This document shows, piece after piece, positions 51,441 to 60,134 of a stretch of 64,000 bases of DNA. The stretch lies in contig JAEUGW010000002.1 of assembly GCA_016795565.1 (NCBI GenBank), positions 1 to 64,000 on the forward strand, read 5' to 3'. Source of the DNA: Opitutaceae bacterium (GTDB lineage: Bacteria; Verrucomicrobiota; Verrucomicrobiia; Opitutales; Opitutaceae). The first letter of the stretch is position 1. Each line of letters starts with the position of its first letter. The notes beneath the pieces were generated by a model. The model ran no database searches, had not been told where the DNA came from, and saw only the letters and a program-made list of their open reading frames with translations. Made by a program: the position numbers and the translations under genes.

Positions 51441-52694
51441 ATGCCCTTTCAACGCATGGATTGGCTGCTTCCCACGGTCGTCGCGCTCATTTTATTGCGG
51501 CTTGCCGCCCAACTGGTGCTCGAGGCCCTCAACCGCGCCGAGGTGCGGCGCCACGCCGATGCCCGGCCGGAGGCCCTCGCCGGCGTCATGGACGACGCCA
51601 CCTACGCCAAGTCCGTGGACTACACGCTCGCCAAGAGCCGGTTCAGCGCGGTCGAGACGATGTGGGAGGTGGTCGTGCTCGGCACGGTGCTGTTCAGCGG
51701 GTTGCTGCCGTGGTTGTGGGCGAAGTTCGACGGCCTGGCGCCCGGGGCGGCGTGGAGCGGGGCGCTGTTTCTCGTTGGCGCGATGATTTTGCTCGGGTTG
51801 CCCAACCTGCCGCTGGCGTGGTGGTCGCAGTTCCGGCTGGAGGCGCGGTTCGGTTTCAACAAGAGCACGCTCGGGTTGTGGATCGCCGACAACATCAAAT
51901 CCACTCTGCTCGGGCTCGTCATCGGCTTCCCGCTGGCGTGGGGCCTGCTGGCGCTCGTCGGCTGGGCGGGGACCTGGTGGTGGGCGTGGGGCTTCGTGCT
52001 GCTGTTCGGCTTCCAGTTGCTGATGATCGTGCTCTACCCGAAGCTCATCCTGCCGCTTTTCAACAAGCTCACGCCGCTGCCCGAGGGCGACGTCCGGGCG
52101 CGCCTGCTGGCGCTGTCCGAGCGCACGGGCTTCCGGGCGCAGACCATCGAGGTGATGGACGGGTCGAAGCGGTCGGGGCACTCCAATGCCTTCTTCACGG
52201 GCTTCGGCCGCTTCCGGCGCATCGTGCTCTTCGACACGCTCATGGCGCAGCTGGCGCAGGACGAACTCGAGGCCGTGCTCGCGCATGAGATCGGGCACTA
52301 CAAGCGCGGCCACATCCCGAAGCGACTCGTGACCATCGGTCTGCTGCAACTCGCGGCCTTTGGCACCATCGCCTGGTTGAGTCGTGCTCTTTGGTTCAAC
52401 GCCGCCTTCGGCCTGCCCGCCGGCGCCACGGCGGCGACGTTCCTGCTCTTCGGCCTGCTCGGCGGGCTGGTGACGTTCTGGTTCTCGCCGATCGGCAACC
52501 GGGTGTCGCGGAAACACGAGTATGAAGCCGATGCCTTTGCCAAGGACGCGATGGGCAGCGCCGCGCCGCTGGTCGGTGCGCTGAGGAAGCTGTCGCAGAA
52601 GAACCTGTCGAACCTGACGCCGCACCCGCTCTACAGCGCGGTGTATTATTCGCACCCGACGCTCGTCGAACGGGAGCGCGCTTTGGCGCACTGA
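51441..52694 (+). CDS. M48 family zinc metallopeptidase (CAAX protease/Ste24 type)
   Basis: A 417-residue membrane metallopeptidase with an N-terminal CAAX-protease-1 domain of about five helices (residues 1-210), where RFGFNKSTLGLWIADNIKS is conserved. The peptidase domain follows: the zinc site HEIGH (282-286) and a third ligand Glu in HEYEAD (about 362). It probably handles membrane-protein quality control in bacteria, since there is no prenylation. The start at 51441 (MPFQRMDWLLPTV) is chosen because the longer frame crosses the 51352 repeat. Confidence 0.9.
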   Translation: MPFQRMDWLLPTVVALILLRLAAQLVLEALNRAEVRRHADARPEALAGVMDDATYAKSVDYTLAKSRFSAVETMWEVVVLGTVLFSGLLPWLWAKFDGLAPGAAWSGALFLVGAMILLGLPNLPLAWWSQFRLEARFGFNKSTLGLWIADNIKSTLLGLVIGFPLAWGLLALVGWAGTWWWAWGFVLLFGFQLLMIVLYPKLILPLFNKLTPLPEGDVRARLLALSERTGFRAQTIEVMDGSKRSGHSNAFFTGFGRFRRIVLFDTLMAQLAQDELEAVLAHEIGHYKRGHIPKRLVTIGLLQLAAFGTIAWLSRALWFNAAFGLPAGATAATFLLFGLLGGLVTFWFSPIGNRVSRKHEYEADAFAKDAMGSAAPLVGALRKLSQKNLSNLTPHPLYSAVYYSHPTLVERERALAH

Positions 52695-52710
52695 GCACGC
52701 GGGAAGCTCC

Positions 52711-52820
52711 AAATCCCAAGCTCGAACCTCCAGTGAAGGGCCAAATTTCAATGACTGAAATTGGAGCTTTTTCTCCTTGGGTTTTCTCTGGATGTTGGAG
52801 GTTGGAGCGCTTGGGACTTC
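52711..52820. repeat. Long inverted repeat with internal hairpin
   Basis: CCCAAGCTCgAACCTCCA near 52715-52732 pairs imperfectly with TGGAGGTTGGAGcgcTTGGG near 52794-52814. Between them AATTTCA-atgac-TGAAATT forms a perfect 7-bp hairpin followed by a T-rich stretch. The layout, long outer arms plus inner hairpin, matches other gaps of this window. The inner hairpin may terminate the M48 gene. Confidence 0.75.
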
Positions 52821-52842
52821 GACCCATGGCGCGCGATTTCGC

Positions 52843-53742
52843 ATGAAACATCCGTTCTCCCTAATCATTCTCTGGCTCTCGCTGACGAGCCTTGCGTCGT
52901 CGGCGATCACCGTCGCGGCTTACAACGTCGAGAACTACACGCTGGCGGACCGGATGGTGGATGGGGTATTTCGCCCGGCCTATCCGAAGCCGGAGAAGGA
53001 GAAAGCGGCGCTCCGGCAGGTCATAGCCGGAATCAATCCCGACATCCTGGCCGTCGAGGAGATGGGAGGGCAGCCGTATCTGGACGATTTCCAGCGCGAA
53101 TTGAAGCTGGCGGGCCAGGACTTCCCCCACGCGGTCGTGCTCGCGGCGGCGGACGCGGATCGGCATGTGGCGGTGTTGTCGAAACTGCCGTTCAAGGAGG
53201 TGAAGCGGCACACGCAGGTGCCGTTCACCTATTTCGGCCAGCCGGACGTCGTGAAGCGCGGCGTGCTGGAAGTGATCTTCGCGACGAACGGGGGCGATTT
53301 CTCGGTGTTTGTCGTCCACCTGAAGAGCAAACGCACTGAGCGAAAGGACGATCCCGAGGGCGGCATCCAGCGCGCACAGGAGGCGGAGGCGGTGCGGGAT
53401 CTGGTGCTGACGCGCTATCCCGACCCGGCGACGGGGAAGTTCATCATCTGCGGCGACTGGAATGACACCCGCAGCACGCGCCCGGTGCGCGCCCTGCAGA
53501 AGCGCGGCGATACGGTCATCGGCGATCTCGTGCCGGCCACCGATACGCGCGGTGAGGCCTGGACGCATTTCTTCCGTCGGGAGGACAGCTACAGCCGGAT
53601 TGATTACCTGCTGGTGTCGCCGGCGCTGAAGCCTGACGTCGTCGGCAACAAGGCCATGATCTGGGACGGCCCGGGCACCCGCGAGGCCAGCGACCACCGG
53701 GCGGTTTACCTGCAGCTCAAGCTCGAACCGACGGCGCGTTAA
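52843..53742 (+). CDS. Exported endonuclease/exonuclease/phosphatase family protein
   Basis: A 299-residue EEP-fold hydrolase with a Sec signal (MKHPFSLIILWLSLTSLASS). The catalytic sequence order is ITVAAYNVENYTL (Asn), DILAVEEMGG (Glu), VFVVHLKSK (His), IICGDWNDTRSTR (Asp-x-Asn), and a terminal SYSRIDYLLVS...ASDHRAVYL (Asp-His). The family cuts nucleic acids or phosphoesters such as phosphoinositides; exported members may scavenge phosphate or nucleic acid. ATG at 52843 begins the signal peptide; the in-frame starts upstream are in repeat DNA. Confidence 0.9.
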   Translation: MKHPFSLIILWLSLTSLASSAITVAAYNVENYTLADRMVDGVFRPAYPKPEKEKAALRQVIAGINPDILAVEEMGGQPYLDDFQRELKLAGQDFPHAVVLAAADADRHVAVLSKLPFKEVKRHTQVPFTYFGQPDVVKRGVLEVIFATNGGDFSVFVVHLKSKRTERKDDPEGGIQRAQEAEAVRDLVLTRYPDPATGKFIICGDWNDTRSTRPVRALQKRGDTVIGDLVPATDTRGEAWTHFFRREDSYSRIDYLLVSPALKPDVVGNKAMIWDGPGTREASDHRAVYLQLKLEPTAR

Positions 53743-53782
53743 ATAGGTTTACGCGCCGGGGGTTTGCGGTTTGCGTCGGGCG

Positions 53783-54667
53783 ATGGCGAAATGGCTTTTG
53801 GTGGACGGCTACAACATGGCGTTCCGGGCGTTCTACGGGATGCCCGAGCTGACCCGGGCCGACGGGTTTCCGACTGGGGCGCTACATGGCTGGGTGAAGA
53901 CCATGTGGCGGTTGCAGGATCAGGAGAAGCCGGATGCCATGGTGGTATTCTTCGACCTCGGCGGCTCGCAGGACCGGCTGGCATTGCATCCGGAATACAA
54001 GGCGCAGCGCAAGGAGACGCCCGAGCCGCTGGAAAAACAAATCCCGGTCATCAAGGAGCTGACGAAGGCGATGGGCCTCGTCGGCGTGGAGTTGGATGGC
54101 GTCGAGTCGGACGACCTGCTCGCGGCGCAGGCGCGGCTGCTGGCGAAGGACGGGCACGACGTGCTCATCGTGAGCGCCGACAAGGATTTTGCCCAGTGCG
54201 TGGACGAGCGGATCAAAATCCTGCTGCCGCCGCCGACCGCCAACCCAAAGCTCGGCTGGCGCGTGCTTGATCCGGCGGGGGTGGGGGAGAAGTTTGGCGT
54301 GCCCCCGGCACAGATTGCCGAGTATCTGGCCCTGATAGGGGACACTTCGGACAACATTCCCGGCATCAGCGGCGTCGGCCCGAAGACGGCGGTGAAGTGG
54401 TTCCAGGAGTTTCAGACGCTGGAGGGCATCATTGCGCATGCCGCCGAGCTGAAGCCCGAGCGTTTCCGGGAGACGGTGGCGCGGGAGGCTGACAAGCTGC
54501 GGATGAACCTGAAGCTGACGACGCTGCCGGCCGAGTCGCCGCTGCCGTCCGTGCAGCCCGGCGAGCCGCAGGCGGGAGCGTTGTTTGCCTTGCTCGAAAA
54601 GCTCGAGATGAAGTCGAGCCTGGCGGAGGCGAAGCAGCGTTACTCCGGGCAGGCCGAGCTTTTCTGA
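53783..54667 (+). CDS. 5'-3' exonuclease (Pol I N-terminal type)
   Basis: A 294-residue FEN-type nuclease, stand-alone, without a polymerase domain. LLVDGYNMAFRAFYGM (first metal Asp) is followed by DAMVVFFDLGGSQDRL, EYKAQRKETPEPL (helical arch), ELDGVESDDLLAAQARL, VLIVSADKDFAQCV, and the helix-hairpin-helix IPGISGVGPKTAVKWFQEF. The protein probably removes primers or flaps. The start ATG at 53783 begins MAKWLLVDGYN; a TTG four codons upstream is less likely. Confidence 0.92.
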   Translation: MAKWLLVDGYNMAFRAFYGMPELTRADGFPTGALHGWVKTMWRLQDQEKPDAMVVFFDLGGSQDRLALHPEYKAQRKETPEPLEKQIPVIKELTKAMGLVGVELDGVESDDLLAAQARLLAKDGHDVLIVSADKDFAQCVDERIKILLPPPTANPKLGWRVLDPAGVGEKFGVPPAQIAEYLALIGDTSDNIPGISGVGPKTAVKWFQEFQTLEGIIAHAAELKPERFRETVAREADKLRMNLKLTTLPAESPLPSVQPGEPQAGALFALLEKLEMKSSLAEAKQRYSGQAELF

Positions 54668-54723
54668 TAAAGCGTCCGGTCGCCCCCGCATCCGGCAGTG
54701 TTCAGCCGGGCCTGGTGGAGAGG

Positions 54724-55458
54724 CTATTTCACCGGCGGCTCGAAGATATAGCCGATGCCGTGGACGGTCTTGAAGCAGTCGAGCGAGAGGCCGTTCTTTT
54801 CAAAGGCCGCGCGCACCTTGACGATGTATTGGTCGAGCGACCGGCTGCGGATGTCGGCGTGGAGGCCCCACACCGAGTGGATCAGCTCCTTGCGGGTGAT
54901 GACGACGCCGACATGGCTGTGGAGGTAGGCGAGGATGCCCAATTCCTTGCGGCCCGACTTGAGGGTGGTGCCGTTGGGGAACTCGATTTCGAGGCGGTCG
55001 GGATGCACCTTGGCGCCGAGAAACTCAAAGGGGCCGTCGGTGGTGCGGACGTTCTTGGTGACGTTGAAATCGGCCTTGCCCTCGGCACGGCGGAGGACGG
55101 CGGTGATCCGGGCGATGAGCTCGGTATAGCTGAAAGGCTTGGTGATGTAATCATCGCCGCCCAGGTTCAGGCCCTTGACCTTCATCTCGTCCTGGAAGTT
55201 GGCCGTCAGGAAAATGGCCGGGGTATTGATATCCTGAGCCCTGAGCTGGGCGAGCAGCTCGAAGCCGCTGGTCTCGGGCATGTTGATGTCGAGCAGGATC
55301 AGGTTCGCGAAATTATTCTGAAGAAAACGCAGGGCGGGGGCCGCGCGGTTGTAGACCTGCACATTCATGCCCGCTTCCTCAAGGTGCTGGGAGATGATGC
55401 TCGACAGCTCCACTTCGTCTTCGACGACTACAATCAGAGGGCGTGGTTCGGCGCACAT
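54724..55458 (-). CDS. OmpR/PhoB-family response regulator, orphan
   Basis: A 244-residue two-domain regulator. The receiver has VVVEDE (acidic pocket), LILLDINMPETSGFELL with the phosphorylation Asp, a Thr in AIFLTANF, and DDYITKPFSYTELIARI with Lys. The linker is followed by a winged-helix DNA-binding domain (about residues 145-240) with RKELGILAYLHSHVGVVITRKELIHSVWG and RSRSLDQYIVKVRAAFEK. No histidine kinase is adjacent. The signal is unknown; it is convergent with the exonuclease gene. Confidence 0.93.
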   Translation of the reverse strand: MCAEPRPLIVVVEDEVELSSIISQHLEEAGMNVQVYNRAAPALRFLQNNFANLILLDINMPETSGFELLAQLRAQDINTPAIFLTANFQDEMKVKGLNLGGDDYITKPFSYTELIARITAVLRRAEGKADFNVTKNVRTTDGPFEFLGAKVHPDRLEIEFPNGTTLKSGRKELGILAYLHSHVGVVITRKELIHSVWGLHADIRSRSLDQYIVKVRAAFEKNGLSLDCFKTVHGIGYIFEPPVK

Positions 55459-55597
55459 GGTGGGGGTGACAGGTAAGCGTCGCGGTTGTTTTTACAATTC
55501 ATAGGCAGCTTGTCAAAGCCTACTTGTGGGCAACTGCAGGCAGTTGTCGTGGAGAGAGTTCTTGTCATTCCGGCGCGGAGGCGTTCGCTCGTGGCTG

Positions 55598-56473
55598 ATG
55601 AAAGTCACCCTAGGGCTGCTGCAACATGCTTGCGCCGCGTCGCCGGCGGAGAATCTCAAGAAAACCCTCGCACTGGCCGAACAGGCCGCGAAGAGGGGAG
55701 CCAAGATCATCTGCACTCAGGAGCTGTTCCGCTCGCAGTATTTCTGCCAGAGCGAGAACCATGACTACTTCCAACTCGCAGAGAGCATCCCGGGCCCGAG
55801 CACCGCGGCGTTCCAGCAGCTGGCCAAGAAGCACAAGGTCGTGATCATCGCCTCGCTCTTCGAGAAGCGCGCGGGCGGTCTCTATCACAACACGGCGGTC
55901 ATCATTGACGCCGACGGCAAGCTCCTCGGCCTCTACCGGAAGATGCACATCCCGGATGATCCGCTCTTCTACGAGAAGTTCTATTTCACGCCCGGTGACA
56001 CCGGCTTCAAGGCTTGGCAGACGAAGTATGGCAAGATCGGCGTCCTCATCTGCTGGGACCAGTGGTATCCGGAGGGCGCGCGGCTCACAGCGCTGCAAGG
56101 TGCGGAGATTTTGTTCTACCCGACGGCCATCGGCTGGCACCCGAGCGAGAAGAAGGAATTCGGCACCAACCAGCACGGGGCGTGGGAAACCATCCAGCGT
56201 TCGCACGCCGTGGCCAACGGCTGTTATGTCGCCGCCGTCAACCGCATCGGGCTCGAGCAGCCCATCGGCGGCGATGGACTGGAGTTCTGGGGCCAGAGCT
56301 TTGTCGCGGGCACCAGCGGCCAGATCCTCGCCAAGGCCAGCGTGAACAAGGAGGAGATTCTCCTCGTGCCGGTCGATCTCGGCAAGGTGGACGTGACCCG
56401 CACGCACTGGCCGTTCCTGCGCGACCGGCGCATCGACGCCTACGGCGACATCACGAAGCGCTACATCGACTGA
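55598..56473 (+). CDS. aguB: N-carbamoylputrescine amidase
   Basis: A 291-residue nitrilase-superfamily enzyme that hydrolyses N-carbamoylputrescine to putrescine, CO2 and NH3. The Glu-Lys-Cys triad is visible: Glu in ICTQELFRSQYF, Lys in LYRKMHIPDDP, Cys152 in GVLICWDQWYPEG. The FTPGDTGF and SHAVANGCYVAAVNRIG segments are typical of AguB. It is followed by aguA 3 bases later. ATG at 55598 starts the conserved MKVTLGLLQHA; the in-frame codons before it do not match the family. Confidence 0.94.
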   Translation: MKVTLGLLQHACAASPAENLKKTLALAEQAAKRGAKIICTQELFRSQYFCQSENHDYFQLAESIPGPSTAAFQQLAKKHKVVIIASLFEKRAGGLYHNTAVIIDADGKLLGLYRKMHIPDDPLFYEKFYFTPGDTGFKAWQTKYGKIGVLICWDQWYPEGARLTALQGAEILFYPTAIGWHPSEKKEFGTNQHGAWETIQRSHAVANGCYVAAVNRIGLEQPIGGDGLEFWGQSFVAGTSGQILAKASVNKEEILLVPVDLGKVDVTRTHWPFLRDRRIDAYGDITKRYID

Positions 56474-56476
56474 GCC

Positions 56477-57520
56477 ATGGCGAAGCCCAAGACGCCCGCT
56501 GCCCTCGGTTTCCGCATGCCGGCCGAGTGGGAGCCCCAGGCCGCACTCTGGCTTTCCTGGCCGCATAATCTCGCCACTTGGCCCGGCCAGTTCCGGCCAA
56601 TCCCCGGCGTGTTCGCCGGCATCGTGGCCCAGATCAGCCGGTTTGAGCCGGTGCGCATCAACTGCGCCGCTGCACTCCAGCCGCGGGCCAAACGACTGTG
56701 CGAGCAGGCCGGCGCCGACATGGCGCGGGTTGCCTTCTACAACCACCCGACCAACGACGCCTGGTGCCGCGATCACGGCCCGATTTTCGTGAAGAATGAC
56801 CGCAGCGGCGAAGTCGCCGTGACCGACTGGGTGCACAACGCTTGGGGCGGAAAATATCCGCCCTACGATCTCGACAACAAGATACCGCCCAGCATTGCAA
56901 AGAAGCTCGGGATGCGCCGCTTCGAGAACGACATGGTGCTCGAGGGCGGCTCGATCGACGTGAACGGCGAGGGCCTGCTGCTCACGAGTGAGCAATGCCT
57001 GCTCAACAAGAACCGCAACCCGCACCTCTTCCGCGAGGAGATCGAGCGGAACCTGCAGGACTACCTCGGCGTGACCAAGGTGCTGTGGGTGGGCGAGGGG
57101 ATCGTCGGCGACGACACCGACGGCCACATCGACGACATCACGCGCTTCTACAAACCCGACGGCTTCGTGACCGTGGTGGAGCCGAACCGGCGCGATCCGA
57201 ATCACAAGCTGCTGGAGGATGTGCTGGAGCGTTTGAAAAGCTTTCGCACCCCCGCCGGCAAGAAGTTCGACATCGTCAAGCTGCCGATGCCGAAGCCGTT
57301 TGGTTTCCGCGGCCAGCAGGTGCCGGCGAGCTACGCCAATTTCCTCATCATCAACGGCGCCGTGCTGGTGCCGCAGTTCCGACAGAAGAAACGCGACGCG
57401 GAGGTCTGCGAGATCCTCGGCGGCTGTTTTCCCGGACGTGAAATCATCCCGATCGACTGCTACCACCTGATCTGGGGCCTCGGCACGCTGCACTGCATCT
57501 CGCAGCAGCAGCCGGCGTGA
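56477..57520 (+). CDS. aguA: Agmatine deiminase
   Basis: A 347-residue guanidino-group-modifying enzyme that turns agmatine into N-carbamoylputrescine, the substrate of aguB. The conserved WLSWPHN, NDAWCRDHGPIF, LEGGSIDVNG, DTDGHIDDITRF and FGFRGQQVPASYANFLIINGAVLVP are present, and the nucleophile Cys340 is in GTLHCISQQQ. It forms a two-gene operon with aguB. A plant/bacterial arginine-to-putrescine route is implied, with the arginine decarboxylase outside this window. Confidence 0.95.
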   Translation: MAKPKTPAALGFRMPAEWEPQAALWLSWPHNLATWPGQFRPIPGVFAGIVAQISRFEPVRINCAAALQPRAKRLCEQAGADMARVAFYNHPTNDAWCRDHGPIFVKNDRSGEVAVTDWVHNAWGGKYPPYDLDNKIPPSIAKKLGMRRFENDMVLEGGSIDVNGEGLLLTSEQCLLNKNRNPHLFREEIERNLQDYLGVTKVLWVGEGIVGDDTDGHIDDITRFYKPDGFVTVVEPNRRDPNHKLLEDVLERLKSFRTPAGKKFDIVKLPMPKPFGFRGQQVPASYANFLIINGAVLVPQFRQKKRDAEVCEILGGCFPGREIIPIDCYHLIWGLGTLHCISQQQPA

Positions 57521-57526
57521 ATTTTT

Positions 57527-57626
57527 CCTGTCATTCTGAACGCAGTGAAGAATCCAGCTGAACTTTCGTTGCCGCTATCGGGTTCAGACATCCTGCCGGA
57601 TCCTTCGCTTTGCTCAGGATGACAGG
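57527..57626. repeat. Inverted repeat, TGTCATTCTGA family
   Basis: CCTGTCATTCTGA...GAAGAATCC (57527-57555) pairs imperfectly over about 29 bases with GGATCCTTC...TCAGGATGACAGG (57598-57626). Similar TGTCATTCTGAGCGAAG-type repeats are known to me from many bacterial intergenic regions. It sits between aguA and the lipoprotein gene and may serve as a terminator, without a T-run. Confidence 0.85.
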
Positions 57627-57635
57627 CTGCGAGTC

Positions 57636-58091
57636 ATGAAGCTCATTCGAATCTCTTGGCTGTTGGTGATCGCGTCACTGTTCGTCGCCGGTTGCGAGTC
57701 GGTCACCGACCGCTTCAGCGCGGTGCCCCCCAAGGTGCAGGTGTTTAACGGCGACACTTTTGCGGTGAATGCGGCGGCCTTGCAGGCCTTCAAGCGGTTG
57801 GATTTTCTGGTCACGCGCTCCAAGTCCGTGGACATCGAGGCGGTGAGCCGCATCCACACCAGCGTGGCCTTTGCCGACTCGCGCCAACTGGCGGTGAAGC
57901 TGCACCTGAACGAGGCCGGTCCCGGCAAAACCGAGGTCGAGCTGTCCGTGACCGAGCAGGTGCAAAGCCAGCGGATGGGCGGCACCAGCCAGCTTGCGAT
58001 GCGGGAACATGGTTTCTTCCAGCTCTATTTCGCTACCTTGCAGCAGGTTATGGAAGGAAATGCGACGGACCGGTCGGCCGGGAAAAACTGA
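57636..58091 (+). CDS. Hypothetical lipoprotein
   Basis: A 151-residue predicted lipoprotein of no recognised family. The signal MKLIRISWLLVIASLFVAGC has a lipobox ending in Cys20, so the mature protein should be lipid-anchored. Residues 35-140 look like a single alpha/beta domain with a hydrophobic core and DFLVTRSKSVDIEAVSRIHTS. It lies upstream of rpsA with a 195-base gap and has its own upstream repeat region. Confidence 0.82.
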   Translation: MKLIRISWLLVIASLFVAGCESVTDRFSAVPPKVQVFNGDTFAVNAAALQAFKRLDFLVTRSKSVDIEAVSRIHTSVAFADSRQLAVKLHLNEAGPGKTEVELSVTEQVQSQRMGGTSQLAMREHGFFQLYFATLQQVMEGNATDRSAGKN

Positions 58092-58243
58092 TTTTTTGCG
58101 CTTGCTGGGGGCGAGAGGATGCGGGACTTTGAACGTTCCGCGGCGTTCTTCAGTCAAGCCGGTGTTGCCGCGACACTTCCACCGGTTTGTCCGCTAGTCC
58201 AACCCTCAACCAACGGGTCCCCAAGGATCCACGTCGGAAGCCG

Positions 58244-58262
58244 ACCGCCCTGAAGTAGGCGG
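58244..58262 (+). promoter_or_regulatory. Hairpin in the rpsA leader
   Basis: CCGCC-ctgaagta-GGCGG lies 25 bases before the rpsA ATG in the 195-base gap. Ribosomal protein S1 is known to repress its own translation in E. coli through leader structure, so this may be regulatory. The fold is short and the link is inference. Confidence 0.3.
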
Positions 58263-58286
58263 CCGTAATTTCGACACCCAGTTAAT

Positions 58287-59960
58287 ATGAGTTCGTTAAT
58301 GCAAGACCTGCTCGCCCAGAGCTCCTTCGACAAGCTGAAGGAAGGCTCCATCGTCCCGGGCGTCATCACTGAAATCCGCGCCAATGAAGTCGTCGTCGAC
58401 ATCGGCGGCAAAGCCGAAGGCGTCATCCCTGCCAATGAATTCGCCGATCTCGGCGAACTCCAGATCGGCTCCACCATCGAGGTCATCCTCGAGAAGCTCG
58501 AGGACAAGGAGGGCAATCCCATCCTCTCCTACGAGCAGGCCCAGCAGAAGAAAAATTGGGAGAACATCCTGGTCAAGTGCCAGGAGGGTTCGATCATCCC
58601 CGGCCGCGTGAAGACCAAGGTCAAGGGCGGCCTGATCGTCTCGATCGGCGTGGATTCCTTCCTGCCCGCCTCCCACATCGACATCCAGCCCCCCAAGAAC
58701 CTGGATCAATACGTCGGACAGACCTACGACTTCAAGGTCCTCAAGATCAACCGCGAGCGCCAGAACATCGTCCTCTCGCGCCGCGAGCTCATTGAGGAGC
58801 AGCGCATCAACAAGCGCCGCGACCTCCTCGAGAAGCTCCAGCCCGGCCAGATCCGCAAGGGCGTCGTCAAGAACATCACCGACTTCGGCGCGTTCATCGA
58901 CCTCGACGGCATGGACGGCCTGCTGCACATCACCGACATGAGCTGGGGCCGCATCGGCCACCCGTCCGAGCTGCTGAAGCAGGGCGAGGAGATCGAGGTG
59001 ATGATCATCGATATCAACCGCGAGAAGGAGCGCGTGTCGCTCGGCCTCAAGCAGACCAAGAACAATCCTTGGGACCACATCGACCAGAAGTTCCCGGTCG
59101 GCTCCAAGATCCACGGCAAGGTCGTCAACCTCGTCCCCTACGGCGCGTTCATCGAGCTCGAGCCGGGCGTCGAGGGTCTCGTCCACATCACCGAGATGTC
59201 CTGGACCAAGCGCATCAGCAAACCCTCCGAGCTGCTCAAGGTCGGCCAGGAGCTCGACGCCGTTGTTCTGGGTATCCAGAAGGACGAGCAGAAGATCTCC
59301 CTCGGCCTCCGCCAGCTGGAGCCGAACCCGTGGGACATGGTCCGCCACAACTATCCGGTGGGCGCCCGCGTCCGCGGCAAGGTTCGCAACATGACCACCT
59401 ACGGCGCCTTCGTCGAACTCGAGGAAGGCATCGACGGCATGGTGCACGTCTCCGACATGTCCTGGACCCGCAAGATCAACCACCCGTCCGAGATGCTCAA
59501 GAAGGGCGACGAGGTGGACGCCATCGTCCTCGATGTCGATCCGAGCCAGCAGCGCATCAGCCTCGGCATGAAGCAGCTCGCGACGGATCCGTGGACCGAC
59601 ATCGATTCCTTTTTCCGTATCGGCGACGTCGTCCCGGGCGTGATCTCCAAGGTCACGACCTTCGGCGCATTCGTCGAGCTGAAGGACGGCATCGACGGCC
59701 TGGTGCACATCTCCCAGATCCAGGAAGAGCGCGTGGACAAGATCAAGGACGTGCTCAAGCCCGGCCAGGAGGTCACCGCCCGCGTCATCAAGATCGACCG
59801 CGAGGCGCGCCGGATCGGCCTCTCGATCAAGGCCGCGAACTACTCGGCCGAGCAACTGGCGCAGGAGACCGCGACCTACGAGCAGTTCTCGAAGAGCACC
59901 GGCGCCTCTGACCTCACGAACCTCGGCGACATCTTCGACGAGGCTTCCAAGAAGGAATAA
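58287..59960 (+). CDS. rpsA: 30S ribosomal protein S1
   Basis: A 557-residue protein of six S1 RNA-binding domains that helps the 30S subunit capture and unfold mRNA. The repeats begin at about residues 14 (GSIVPGVITEIRANEVVVDI), 102, 187, 272, 359 and 446 (GDVVPGVISKVTTFGAFVEL). Repeats 3 to 6 carry the strong GAFIELEPGVEGLVHITEMSW-type core, while the first two are divergent, as in other S1 proteins that use them for ribosome binding. Followed by a strong terminator. Confidence 0.97.
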   Translation: MSSLMQDLLAQSSFDKLKEGSIVPGVITEIRANEVVVDIGGKAEGVIPANEFADLGELQIGSTIEVILEKLEDKEGNPILSYEQAQQKKNWENILVKCQEGSIIPGRVKTKVKGGLIVSIGVDSFLPASHIDIQPPKNLDQYVGQTYDFKVLKINRERQNIVLSRRELIEEQRINKRRDLLEKLQPGQIRKGVVKNITDFGAFIDLDGMDGLLHITDMSWGRIGHPSELLKQGEEIEVMIIDINREKERVSLGLKQTKNNPWDHIDQKFPVGSKIHGKVVNLVPYGAFIELEPGVEGLVHITEMSWTKRISKPSELLKVGQELDAVVLGIQKDEQKISLGLRQLEPNPWDMVRHNYPVGARVRGKVRNMTTYGAFVELEEGIDGMVHVSDMSWTRKINHPSEMLKKGDEVDAIVLDVDPSQQRISLGMKQLATDPWTDIDSFFRIGDVVPGVISKVTTFGAFVELKDGIDGLVHISQIQEERVDKIKDVLKPGQEVTARVIKIDREARRIGLSIKAANYSAEQLAQETATYEQFSKSTGASDLTNLGDIFDEASKKE

Positions 59961-59986
59961 GTCTCCGTCAGTCGAAAAACTTCCAA

Positions 59987-60016
59987 GGCGTCCCGCACAA
60001 GCGGGGCGCCTTTTTT
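59987..60016 (+). terminator. Rho-independent terminator of rpsA
   Basis: GGCGTCCCGC (59987-59996) pairs with GCGGGGCGCC (60001-60010) over a 4-base loop, one wobble pair, then six T. Position and shape are classical. Confidence 0.92.
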
Positions 60017-60068
60017 CTTGTCCGGGAAAGACGACGTCGTCAGGTCGCCTCGCTCCAGAGTCGCCGGA

Positions 60069-60101
60069 TAAAACAAAAGGCGCCCGCAGGTCGCGGGCGC
60101 C
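60069..60101 (-). terminator. Rho-independent terminator of the sigma factor gene
   Basis: GGCGCCCGC (60079-60087) pairs perfectly with GCGGGCGCC (60093-60101) over 5 bases. Read on the minus strand it is followed by TTTTGTTTT, and it lies 34 bases after the sigma-factor stop. Confidence 0.9.
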
Positions 60102-60134
60102 CGGTCGGGAGCGAAGCTGGCTGCATCCGCCGAA

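Noticed and set aside
58296-59855. Minus-strand frame of 519 codons opposite rpsA
   Set aside because: Regular Asp/Leu/Val pattern is the antisense of repeated S1 domains; rpsA is certain.
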